A model generated the notes under the pieces. That model was not told the origin of the DNA. It did not search any database and worked only from the letters and a program-made list of their open reading frames with translations. From positions 1-64,000 of the forward strand of contig CANIVU010000001.1 of NCBI GenBank assembly GCA_947470805.1: DNA of 64,000 nt. The letters are read 5' to 3'. Position numbers and translations under genes: made by a program. This document shows, one piece after another, positions 24,980-33,340 of the stretch. This DNA comes from Acidobacteriota bacterium (GTDB lineage: Bacteria; Acidobacteriota; Terriglobia; Bryobacterales; Bryobacteraceae). Each line of letters opens with the position of its first letter. Within the stretch, counting starts at the first letter, position 1.

Positions 24980-26085
24980 ATGGTGGAGTTACGGGTGCCG
25001 TTGTTATATGAGATTTTGGCGGCGAGGGAGAAGATGGGGTCGATGGGGGCGTTGTTAGTTAGTGCGTCGGCCACATATTCGCCGATGACGGGACCGTGTT
25101 TGTAGCCATGACCGGAGCCGCCGCCGAGTAGCCACACATTATCATTTTGCGGATGGCGATCGATGAGGTAGTCGCCGGAGGCGGTGTTTTCGTACTGGCA
25201 GACTTCGGCTTGGAGGAGCGGCGCGTCTTTGATTTTGGGGAAACGTTGGGCGAGGTAGCCACGGACTTTTTCGACAGTTTGTTCGGGAACGGAGCGGTTT
25301 TCGGTGTCGGGATCGATGACGGGGCCGTGGGTATCGATGGCGATTTTGAAGCCGCGGGATTCGATGTCGGGGATGCCGTAGAGGCCGTGGGCACTATCGA
25401 TCCAGCAGGGCATGGCGGGGGCGTGCCAGGTACGGTCGCCGGGGGTGGCGCCGAAGTAGAGGACCTCCTGGCGGGTGGGGCGGATGATATCGGCGAGTAA
25501 GTGGGGGAATACTTTGGGCAGCCAGGGGCCGCAGGCGTAGATATAGGTTTCGGCTTCGCCGTTGGGTTCGGTGAACTGTTGCTGGCGGTAGGTGAGGCCT
25601 TCTTCGATCGTCTTGCGGACGACGGTTTGGACGCCGCGGCGGGCGAGGAGACCGGCGGCGTCTGGCTCCCAGATGGCCCAGTATTCGGGGGGCACTTGGA
25701 ACTGGGGGAAACGTTGGGTGATTTCTTCCGCGGTGAGGACGGCGTGGGGGATGGCGCAGTTGGCGAAGGTTTGGAGGGTATCGAGGGCGGCCTGGTGGCC
25801 GGGGCGGGAGAGCCAGAGGATGCCGGTGGTTTGGAGGAGAGAGGGGGCCGTTGTGGCGTAGAACTCTTTGTACATTTGGAGAGCCTGCCAGGACCAGCGG
25901 GTGTAGATTTCCTTGGCTCCGTAGCCCATACGCAGGATTCGCGTTTCGCCGCCGGAGGAGGCGCGGTTGTTGGCGGGGCCGTATTGATCGATGAGGAGCA
26001 CGCGGCGGCCGCGGCGGTGGAGGGCGCGGGCGAGCCAGGCGCCGAAGACCCCGGCGCCGATGACGGCGAATTCGAATTCTGGCAT
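24976..26085 (-). CDS. FAD-dependent amine/sarcosine-type oxidoreductase (DAO family)
   Basis: 369 residues from the ATG complementary to 26083-26085; an upstream in-frame ATG would add seven residues before the flavin motif. The N-terminus EFAVIGAGVFGAWLARALHR is the FAD-binding dinucleotide fold, followed by RRVLLIDQYG and RASSGGETRILRMGYG, as in monomeric sarcosine oxidase and N-methyltryptophan oxidase. The C-terminus has DYLIDRHPQNDNVWLLGGGS and GHGYKHGPVIGEY. It oxidises a secondary amine or amino acid and is cytoplasmic, since no signal is present. The Cys that covalently binds FAD in MSOX (usually in a KCxY motif near 315) is not evident: the aligned stretch reads VCQYENTASGDY, where CQY may serve. 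It is coupled to the NHL gene. Confidence 0.85.
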   Translation of the reverse strand: MPEFEFAVIGAGVFGAWLARALHRRGRRVLLIDQYGPANNRASSGGETRILRMGYGAKEIYTRWSWQALQMYKEFYATTAPSLLQTTGILWLSRPGHQAALDTLQTFANCAIPHAVLTAEEITQRFPQFQVPPEYWAIWEPDAAGLLARRGVQTVVRKTIEEGLTYRQQQFTEPNGEAETYIYACGPWLPKVFPHLLADIIRPTRQEVLYFGATPGDRTWHAPAMPCWIDSAHGLYGIPDIESRGFKIAIDTHGPVIDPDTENRSVPEQTVEKVRGYLAQRFPKIKDAPLLQAEVCQYENTASGDYLIDRHPQNDNVWLLGGGSGHGYKHGPVIGEYVADALTNNAPIDPIFSLAAKISYNNGTRNSTI

Positions 26086-26136
26086 GGTTCTATTTTGTCT
26101 TGTCACGGAATCCGATGCGATTGCATCGGGATTAGT

Positions 26137-27603
26137 ATGCGGTCAGTATTGGTTGTTTTCGCGGTTGGGATGGCTTGGGGACAGCAGAAGTTGTTTGAGC
26201 CGGCGGAGACCTGTGCGATGTGCCACACGAAGATTCCGGCACCTGCCGGGGCGAAGGCCGCGGCGGCGGTGGTGGGGGCGTTTCCGTTGTGGGCGGGATC
26301 GATGATGGCTCATGCGGGGAAGGACCCGTATTGGAAGGCCAAGGTGCAGTTCGAGGGTGACACCACGCCGGCGGCGCGGGCGGTGATTGAGGACAAGTGC
26401 ATGCGGTGCCATGCGCCGATGCAGCAGTATCCGCTGCGGGCGAAGGGGGAGTTGGCACGGATGGGAGCGTTGAACCCCGAAGGGGCCGAGGGGGTGAGTT
26501 GTACGGTGTGCCACAAGATTGTCCCGGAGGGGTTGGGAGAGCGGGCGTCGTTTACGGGCGGGTTCAAGATTAATACGGAGAATGAGATTTACGGACCGCA
26601 TAAGGATCCGTTCCCGATGCCGATGATGCATCATGCGGAGCAGTTTCCGAAGGAGGGGCGGCAGATTTTGGACTCGGCGCTGTGCGGGAGTTGCCATACG
26701 GTGATTACGCCGACGCTCAATGCGGCGGGGAAGCAGATTGGCGAGTTTGTGGAGCAGGCACCGTATTTGGAGTGGCTGGCGAGCGATTTCAAGAAGAGCA
26801 ATGTGACTTGTCAGAGTTGTCATCTGCCGGTGTTGAAAGATGCCAACGGGGCGCAGGTGGAGCAGTACATTGCGCACATGCCGCATATGGGCGCGGGGTT
26901 CTTTCCGCCGACGCGGCCGCGGAAGCCGTTTGGGCAGCACTTGTTTTTAGGTGGGAATGCGCAGATGTTGCGGGTGATGGGTGTGGAGACGGCCGGGCGG
27001 GCGGAGGAGTTTTTGCGGGGGGCAGTGGCGCTGGAGGTTAGGGGGCGGGTTGAGAAGGGTGTTTCGGAATTGGCGGTGGAGGTGTTCAACAAGACCGGGC
27101 ATAAGCTGCCGACGGGGTTTCCGAGCCGGCGGATGTGGCTGCATGTGCGTGTGAAGGATGCGGGCGGGGCGGTGGTGTTTGAGAGTGGGGCTTGGGATGC
27201 CGTCTCGGGCGAATTGGTGGGGGCGGCGGCGCGGCAGGAGCATCGGGACCGGATTACGCGGGGTTCGGAAGTTGCGGTGTATGAGGCGGCGATGAAGACG
27301 CCGGATGGCGCGCCGACGATGTCGTTGCTGCGGGCGGCGGGGTATTCAAAAGACAACCGCATTTTGCCGTTGGGGTTTGTTTCGAACGCGCAGATTGCTC
27401 CGGTGGGGGTGGCGGCGGACGCGGACTTTAAGGCCGGGTCGGACAAGGTTCATTATTCGGTTCCGGTTGGCGGACCGGTGACGGTGACGGTGGAGGCGCT
27501 GTACCAGAGCGTGGCGCCGGCTCACTTGGAAGGGTTGGCCTTTCAGATGACGGGGCATCGGGCGCCGGTGGTGATGTCCTCATTGGAGCGCGTGATTCGA
27601 TAA
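26137..27603 (+). CDS. Secreted pentaheme c-type cytochrome
   Basis: 488 residues from the ATG at 26137, chosen because it yields a signal peptide (MRSVLVVFAVGMAWG); the open frame extends 636 nt further upstream only as antisense of the oxidoreductase gene. Five CxxCH heme motifs are present: CAMCH, CMRCH, CTVCH, CGSCH and CQSCH, all within the first about 240 residues. The spacing resembles cytochrome c554/NrfA-related multiheme folds. The C-terminal half is heme-free, beta-rich and contains EVFNKTGHKLPTGFPSRRM, a histidine-containing motif seen in similar cytochromes. It is probably a periplasmic electron carrier or oxidoreductase. It lies 9 nt upstream of the SGNH-DUF1080 gene. Confidence 0.88.
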   Translation: MRSVLVVFAVGMAWGQQKLFEPAETCAMCHTKIPAPAGAKAAAAVVGAFPLWAGSMMAHAGKDPYWKAKVQFEGDTTPAARAVIEDKCMRCHAPMQQYPLRAKGELARMGALNPEGAEGVSCTVCHKIVPEGLGERASFTGGFKINTENEIYGPHKDPFPMPMMHHAEQFPKEGRQILDSALCGSCHTVITPTLNAAGKQIGEFVEQAPYLEWLASDFKKSNVTCQSCHLPVLKDANGAQVEQYIAHMPHMGAGFFPPTRPRKPFGQHLFLGGNAQMLRVMGVETAGRAEEFLRGAVALEVRGRVEKGVSELAVEVFNKTGHKLPTGFPSRRMWLHVRVKDAGGAVVFESGAWDAVSGELVGAAARQEHRDRITRGSEVAVYEAAMKTPDGAPTMSLLRAAGYSKDNRILPLGFVSNAQIAPVGVAADADFKAGSDKVHYSVPVGGPVTVTVEALYQSVAPAHLEGLAFQMTGHRAPVVMSSLERVIR

Positions 27604-27606
27604 GAT
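27601..27606 (+). promoter_or_regulatory. -10 element giving a leaderless start
   Basis: TAAGAT at 27601-27606 overlaps the stop codon of the cytochrome gene and lies 6 nt before the ATG at 27613. There is no Shine-Dalgarno sequence and no strong -35. Confidence 0.35.
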
Positions 27607-27612
27607 TGCGGC

Positions 27613-29427
27613 ATGCAAATTCGTTACGCCGCACTGTTGCTGGCCGGGCTGATGCCGGCGCAGGATTTTCATTTGAAGGACGGGGACCGGGTTGTCTTCT
27701 TTGGAGACAGCATTACGGACCAGCGGCTGTACACGACGTTTGCGGAGACCTTTGCGGTGACGCGGTTCCCGAAGCGGAACATCAGCTTCGTCCATTCGGG
27801 GTGGGGCGGGGACCGGGTGACGGGCGGCGCGGGCGGCGGCATTCAGGAGCGGCTGACGCGGGATGTGTTTGCGTATAAGCCGACGGTGATGACGATCATG
27901 CTGGGCATGAACGACGGGCGCGTGCGGGCGTTCGATGCACAGCTGTTCGATATGTATTCGAAGGGGTACCGGGATATTGTCAAGCGCGTGAAGGAGGCCG
28001 ATGGGGCGACGCGGATTACGGCGATTCAGCCTTCGCCTTATGACGACGTTACCTACGAGCCGCGGTTCGCGGGCGGGTATAACGGGGTGCTGTTGAAGTA
28101 TTCGGACTTTGTGAAAGAGCTGGGGACGGCGCAGGGGTTGACGGTGGCGGATTTGAACCGGCCGGTGACGGCGATGTTGGCACGGGCGAAGGCGGCGGAT
28201 GCGACGCTATCGCAGAAGATTATTCCGGATCGGGTGCATCCGGGAGCGTCGGGCCATTTGATTATGGCGGCGGCGCTGTTGCGGGCGTGGAATGCGCCGG
28301 CGGTGGTGAGTTCCGTGACGATTGACGCGAAGGCGAAGCGGGTGACGAAGTATGAGAGTGCGTCTGTTGTGAACGTCGGGTTTGGCGCGGGGGCGGCGTG
28401 GACGCAGACCGACGATGCGCTACCGATGCCGGTGGATATGCGGGATCCGCTGATTGCGCTGGCGGTGAAATCGTCTGATTTCGTGGAGACGTTGAACCAG
28501 CAGGTGGTGAAGGTGCAGGGGTTGGCGGCGGGTCCTTACACGTTGCGGATTGATGGGTCGGAAGTGGTGACCAAGACCGCGGCGGAGTGGGCTGCGGGCG
28601 TGAACGTGGCGATGTTGCAGACGCCGATGTGGGAGCAGGCGATGCGGGTGCATTCGCTGACGATCAAGCACACGGGCGTGCATCAGGCGCGGTGGCGGAC
28701 GTTGCAGGTACCGTTGCAGAGCGACGTGCAGGAGACGATGGCGGAGGGGATGGCGGCGTTGGACAAGGTGGAAGCGGAGTTGGTGGCCAAGCAGCGGGCG
28801 ATGGCGATGCCGAAGCCGCACCGGTTTGAGCTGGTGCCGGGTGGGAGTGGGTTTAAAAGCGTGTTTACTGGTTCGGATCTGAGCGGGTGGCACATCAGCC
28901 AGGTGAACCATCACGGGAAGACGAGCGGGTGGGTGGTGGATAAGCAAGCCATTACGGGGACGCAGGATAAGCCGGGGCATGGAGGCATTCTGCTGACGGA
29001 TAAGAAGTATAAGAACTTTGAGATTAGTCTGGAGATCAACCCGGATTACGGGTGCGATAGCGGGTTGTTCCTGCGGGCGAGCGAGAAGGGCGAGGCGTAC
29101 CAGGTGTTGTTGGACTACCTGGATGGCGGGGCGGTTGGCGGGGTTTACGGGGAACGTTTGAAGGACGTGAAGACTTTCGTGCCGGTGTGGCAGGAGTGGT
29201 TTAAGCGCGGGGATTGGAATCAACTGCGGGCGCGGATTGAGGGGGACACGCCGCATATTCAGGTGTGGATGAACGGGATTAAGATCACCGATTGGACCGA
29301 CACGGCGAACCATGCGGCGGGCGGGGCGACCGACGGGATGGTAGCCGTGCAGGTGCATGCGGGGAACCGTTGGGTGCCGGGCGGGAAGCACCGGTTCCGG
29401 AACGTAACAATTCGCGAACTGCCGTAG
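27613..29427 (+). CDS. Secreted SGNH hydrolase fused to DUF1080 (3-keto-glycoside hydrolase/lyase-like) domain
   Basis: 604 residues with a signal peptide. Residues about 20-225 are an SGNH/GDSL esterase: VVFFGDSITDQRL (nucleophile Ser), HSGWGGDRVTGG (Gly block), IMLGMNDGR (Asn block) and DRVHPGASGHLIM (catalytic Asp-His). A central beta region (about 230-400) follows. Residues about 410-604 are a DUF1080 jelly-roll: FTGSDLSGWHISQVNHHGK, DYGCDSGLFLRASEKGEAYQ and GDWNQLRARIEGD. DUF1080 proteins act on 3-keto-glycosides. The fusion suggests deacylation plus cleavage of a modified glycan outside the cytoplasm. It is followed by the Oar-like receptor gene after 54 nt. Confidence 0.88.
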   Translation: MQIRYAALLLAGLMPAQDFHLKDGDRVVFFGDSITDQRLYTTFAETFAVTRFPKRNISFVHSGWGGDRVTGGAGGGIQERLTRDVFAYKPTVMTIMLGMNDGRVRAFDAQLFDMYSKGYRDIVKRVKEADGATRITAIQPSPYDDVTYEPRFAGGYNGVLLKYSDFVKELGTAQGLTVADLNRPVTAMLARAKAADATLSQKIIPDRVHPGASGHLIMAAALLRAWNAPAVVSSVTIDAKAKRVTKYESASVVNVGFGAGAAWTQTDDALPMPVDMRDPLIALAVKSSDFVETLNQQVVKVQGLAAGPYTLRIDGSEVVTKTAAEWAAGVNVAMLQTPMWEQAMRVHSLTIKHTGVHQARWRTLQVPLQSDVQETMAEGMAALDKVEAELVAKQRAMAMPKPHRFELVPGGSGFKSVFTGSDLSGWHISQVNHHGKTSGWVVDKQAITGTQDKPGHGGILLTDKKYKNFEISLEINPDYGCDSGLFLRASEKGEAYQVLLDYLDGGAVGGVYGERLKDVKTFVPVWQEWFKRGDWNQLRARIEGDTPHIQVWMNGIKITDWTDTANHAAGGATDGMVAVQVHAGNRWVPGGKHRFRNVTIRELP

Positions 29428-29481
29428 GGGGGGTCAAAGGCGTTACCATGGAAACAATCCATCCTCAGGGGGTTGTTATTC

Positions 29482-32400
29482 ATGCGTACTGCTTTGCGCG
29501 CACCTTCCCTGCTCCTCGTTGCGAGCTTGGGACTTTTTTGCCAGACCTCGACTACTCAGTTGAGCGGCACGGTTTCTGATACGACTTCCGCGTCTGTTCC
29601 GGGCGCTAATGTGACGGCCACGAACGAGGCCACGGGCCTGAAATACTCCGTTGTGACGACGGAGGCGGGGCTGTATGCGTTTCCTTCGATTCCGGTGGGG
29701 GCGTACACGCTGTCGGTCGATAAGACTGGATTTAAGAAATTCCAGCTGACGAAGATTGTGTTGCAGATCAATACACCGGCGACGGTGAACGCCAAGTTGG
29801 ATATTGGCGCGGCGACGGAAACCGTGCAGGTGGAGGCAACGGCCGAGACGCTGCAGACGAACAACGCGACGATTGGCAACGTTATTGAACGCAAGGTGAT
29901 TGAGGCGATGCCGCTGAACGGGCGGAACCCGCTGAACCTGCTGATTTACGAGCCGGGCGTGGTGCAGCGGAGCGGGAACCAGGTGAGCGTGAATGGTTCG
30001 CGCACGGGCGCGGGCAACGTCACCATTGACGGTATTGAGGCGAACGAGAGCACCAATCCGAACCCGACGCAGAACATCTTCCGGTTGAATCCGGACAACG
30101 TGCAGGAGTTTAAAGTTACGACGCAGAACCCGTCGGCCGACGAAGGGCGCAACTCGGGCGCGAACGTTTCGGTGGCGACGCGGAGCGGCACGAACCAGTT
30201 CCACGGGACGGCGTTTGAGTTCTTCCGGAATACGGCGCTGAACGCGAACGAATTTTATTCGAACGCGCAGGGGCAGCCGAAGGCGATTATCAAGCTGAAC
30301 CAGTATGGGTTTGAGTTTGGCGGGCCGATCAAGAAGAACAAGACCTTCTTCTTTGGATCGTGGCAGGGGCAGAAGGTGAACTTCGCCGATCCGATTGATA
30401 AGTCGTTCGGTACGGTGTCGCTGTATCAACCGTCGGCGCTGAGCGGTATCTTCAAGTACTTTGTGGTGGATAACCGCAACCCGCTGGTGGTGAATGGACA
30501 ACGGGTTACGCAGAACACGCCGATTCTGTTGAATGGACCGGGTGGCGGCTATGCGGCGGGTGTTCGCGATTGCGCGAGCCCGACGGACGCCAACTGCGTG
30601 CAGAGCTACAACATTTTCGCGAATGATCCGTTGCGGCGCGGGCTTGATTCCGCAGTTAAGAGCGTTTTAGGTGGGTATCCGGCGCCGAATTCGCTGAATG
30701 GCGGCGATGGGCTGAACGTTGGGAATTTCCAATGGAATTCGCCGTTCCAGATTCGCGGGCCGCAGTACCTGGCGCGTATTGACCACGTGATCAACGATAA
30801 GCACAACCTGTTCGGCCGCTACCTGGGCGCTGAGCAGACGACGCTGAACGGCGATCCGTTGAACTCGCGTCCGATCGTGCTGCCGGGCTATCCGGCGCGC
30901 GGCGAAGTGTACCGGCCGGCGACGAATATCGCGGTTGGCCTGCGCAGCGTTTTGTCTCCTCGGTTGGTGAACGAATTGACGCTCGGCTTTTCACGGTTCG
31001 ACTTCCTGTTCACGCAGGGCGAGGCGAATCCGGCGTTCCCGAATGCGCCGCGCTTCACGTTCAACAACTCCGATGTGGACTACATCGCCGGGCCGCGCAC
31101 GCGGCGCGTGGTGAACACGTACCAGATCATCAACAACCTGACCTACGTAACCGGCGCGCACGTGCTGAAGTTCGGCGGCAACATCCGCATGTATCAGCAC
31201 AACGACCAGCGCGGCGATGTGGGCGGTGTGTCGTTGACGCCGGCGATTTCGCTGTCGCGGGCGACGCGGCCTCCGGCCGGGTTCAATCTGCCTGCGCTGG
31301 CTACGGCCACGACGCCTGGCATTGCGACGAACGACTTGAACCGGCTGCAGGGCATGATCAACGATCTGATCGGCATTCCGGCGACGTTGTCGCACAACTT
31401 CCTGGGCGACCTGAAATCCGATACGTTTGCGCCGTTTTTGACGGGGCCGAAATCGGTGAGCCTGTGGGCGCAGGGGCAGCGCACGAAGCAGTACAACTTC
31501 TTCTTCCAGGATGAATGGAAGCTGAAGCGGAACCTGACGATGAGCATTGGCGCGCGCTGGGAATTGAACCCGCCTCCGAGCGAAGCCGGCGGGCGTGTTT
31601 ATGTACCGAACAAGGACATCAGCGGCAGCCAGGGTCTGGTGAGTTTTGTGAAGGCCGACCGGTGGTTCCAGAACAACAACGCCGGTGCGGTGGCACCGCG
31701 TTTGAGCTTTGCGTGGTCGCCGGGTGGTTCGACGAAGACCGTGATCCGGACGGGCTACGGATTGGCGTTTGATCCGGTTGCGACGTTCCAGGTGACCTCG
31801 GTTGCCTCGGCAGTGCCGGGGCAGGTGTATCGCTGCACGGCGGTGGTTTCGCCGCAGGCGACGACGAGCGGCTGCGGCAATGCGCCGGACGTTCGTTTGA
31901 GCGCGTTCCCCAACGAACTGCCGGCGCCGACGGCGAAGCCTTCGAGCCAGTTGACGCCTCCCGTGTCGCTACAGACTACGGCGGCGACGGCGCGCGTGTT
32001 CGACCAGAACCTGAAGTTGCCGACGGTGCACATGTGGAACTTCACGGTGCAGCGTGAATTTGGCCGTGGCTATGTGACGAGCGTTGGGTATGTGGGCCGG
32101 CGCGGCACGCGGTTGTGGCGCAGCTGGGACACGAACCAGATCGACGCAGGTCCGATGTTGCCGAGCTTCATCGCGATGCAGCGCAATATCGCGATCGGCG
32201 GCGGATGCCGCGCGGATGGCACGCTGGCGAACAACACCGCTTGCAACGGAGCGGTTCAGGTGCCGTGGATTCAGTCGGGCATCATCACACCGGCGTTTGC
32301 GAATTCGGCGGCTTCGACGACCGATCTATCGCCGACGGCGAATGCGGCAGGCAACATGGCGCTGCGCTTGGAGCAGAACACGCTGGCCGCGAAGCTGCGT

Positions 32401-33279
32401 CCGAATCAGCAGTTCGCTCAGATCCTGATGCTGGACAACGGCGCGGATTCGAACTACCACGCGCTGCAGACTTCGCTGCACAAGCGGTTTGACTCGGCGG
32501 GCCTGCTGTTCGGCGGGAGCTACACGCTGGGCAAGTCGATCGATAACCTGTCGGTTGACCCGGTGGCGGCGACGACCGGTGGCGGCTTGACGACCACGGC
32601 GGCGCGTACGCCGGTGGATGGGCGCAATTACCAGAACGAGAAGGCGCGCAGCGACTACGACCAGCGGCATGTGATCAACATGACCGGTGTGTATGAACTG
32701 CCGTTTGGCAAGGGCAAGTCGCTGTTTGGGAATGCCAACAAGGCAGTGAACACGGTGATTGGCGGGTGGAGCCTGAACGGGATCTACACGTATCAATCCG
32801 GTGAACCGTTCTCGGTTCGCTCCGGGTTCCTGACGGCGAATGGCACGGCGCAGAGCCGCGCGGCGCTGGCGCCGGGCGTGACGAAGTTGCCTGAGGCAAA
32901 ACTGCAGAGCAAGGCGGGCGTAACGGGTCCGGTGTTCTTCCAGGATGCGTCGATGTTCGCCAATCCGGGACCGGGGCAATTGGGCCTGGGCCGCAACATC
33001 TTCCAGGGCCCATCGTTCTGGAACCTGGACATGGGCATTGCGAAGGGCTTCCAGTTGGCGGAGAAGGTGCGGCTGACGTTCCGTGCGGAAACGTTCAACA
33101 CGCTGAACCATGCCAACTTCCGGAATCCGCGCGACGCCTCTGTAGGGTCGCCGGCGATCAACTCGGCGGTATTCGGGCAGGCTTGCTGCGTGACGCTGTC
33201 GACGACCAGTTCGGCCAACACGAACCAGAACGGCGAGAGCTGGCGCGTGGTGCAGTTGGCGCTGAAGCTGGCGTTTTAG
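29482..33279 (+). CDS. Oar-like TonB-dependent outer-membrane receptor
   Basis: 1,265 residues from the ATG at 29482, which has AGGGGG 9 nt upstream; a TTG three codons earlier is also in frame. A signal peptide (RAPSLLLVASLGLFC) is followed by a carboxypeptidase-regulatory-like beta-sandwich (about 27-110: LSGTVSDTTSASVPGANVTA, AGLYAFPSIPVGAYTLSV). Then comes the plug (VIEAMPLNGRNPLNLLIYEP, VNGSRTGAGNVTIDGIEANE) and a long beta-barrel ending RVVQLALKLAF with a terminal aromatic residue. This is the dominant outer-membrane receptor type of Acidobacteria and probably imports oligosaccharides. Its codon use is richer in GGC, AAC and CGC than its neighbours, as in highly expressed genes. An intrinsic terminator follows. 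Confidence 0.95.
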   Translation: MRTALRAPSLLLVASLGLFCQTSTTQLSGTVSDTTSASVPGANVTATNEATGLKYSVVTTEAGLYAFPSIPVGAYTLSVDKTGFKKFQLTKIVLQINTPATVNAKLDIGAATETVQVEATAETLQTNNATIGNVIERKVIEAMPLNGRNPLNLLIYEPGVVQRSGNQVSVNGSRTGAGNVTIDGIEANESTNPNPTQNIFRLNPDNVQEFKVTTQNPSADEGRNSGANVSVATRSGTNQFHGTAFEFFRNTALNANEFYSNAQGQPKAIIKLNQYGFEFGGPIKKNKTFFFGSWQGQKVNFADPIDKSFGTVSLYQPSALSGIFKYFVVDNRNPLVVNGQRVTQNTPILLNGPGGGYAAGVRDCASPTDANCVQSYNIFANDPLRRGLDSAVKSVLGGYPAPNSLNGGDGLNVGNFQWNSPFQIRGPQYLARIDHVINDKHNLFGRYLGAEQTTLNGDPLNSRPIVLPGYPARGEVYRPATNIAVGLRSVLSPRLVNELTLGFSRFDFLFTQGEANPAFPNAPRFTFNNSDVDYIAGPRTRRVVNTYQIINNLTYVTGAHVLKFGGNIRMYQHNDQRGDVGGVSLTPAISLSRATRPPAGFNLPALATATTPGIATNDLNRLQGMINDLIGIPATLSHNFLGDLKSDTFAPFLTGPKSVSLWAQGQRTKQYNFFFQDEWKLKRNLTMSIGARWELNPPPSEAGGRVYVPNKDISGSQGLVSFVKADRWFQNNNAGAVAPRLSFAWSPGGSTKTVIRTGYGLAFDPVATFQVTSVASAVPGQVYRCTAVVSPQATTSGCGNAPDVRLSAFPNELPAPTAKPSSQLTPPVSLQTTAATARVFDQNLKLPTVHMWNFTVQREFGRGYVTSVGYVGRRGTRLWRSWDTNQIDAGPMLPSFIAMQRNIAIGGGCRADGTLANNTACNGAVQVPWIQSGIITPAFANSAASTTDLSPTANAAGNMALRLEQNTLAAKLRPNQQFAQILMLDNGADSNYHALQTSLHKRFDSAGLLFGGSYTLGKSIDNLSVDPVAATTGGGLTTTAARTPVDGRNYQNEKARSDYDQRHVINMTGVYELPFGKGKSLFGNANKAVNTVIGGWSLNGIYTYQSGEPFSVRSGFLTANGTAQSRAALAPGVTKLPEAKLQSKAGVTGPVFFQDASMFANPGPGQLGLGRNIFQGPSFWNLDMGIAKGFQLAEKVRLTFRAETFNTLNHANFRNPRDASVGSPAINSAVFGQACCVTLSTTSSANTNQNGESWRVVQLALKLAF

Positions 33280-33296
33280 TTCGTTGCTTGTTTGAG

Positions 33297-33335
33297 AAAG
33301 CGCCGTGGCTTCGGTCACGGCGCTTTTCTTTTTTG
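33297..33335. terminator. Bidirectional rho-independent terminator
   Basis: A perfect 11-bp stem (AAAGCGCCGTG at 33297-33307 and CACGGCGCTTT at 33316-33326, 8-nt loop) followed by TCTTTTTT. It lies between the convergent receptor gene and the minus-strand secreted-protein gene and is best suited to the plus-strand transcript. Confidence 0.92.
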
Positions 33336-33340
33336 GGGGG

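Noticed and set aside
25501-26136. 212-codon N-terminal extension of the pentaheme cytochrome
   Set aside because: It is antisense to the FAD oxidoreductase gene, and the signal peptide starts at the ATG at 26137.
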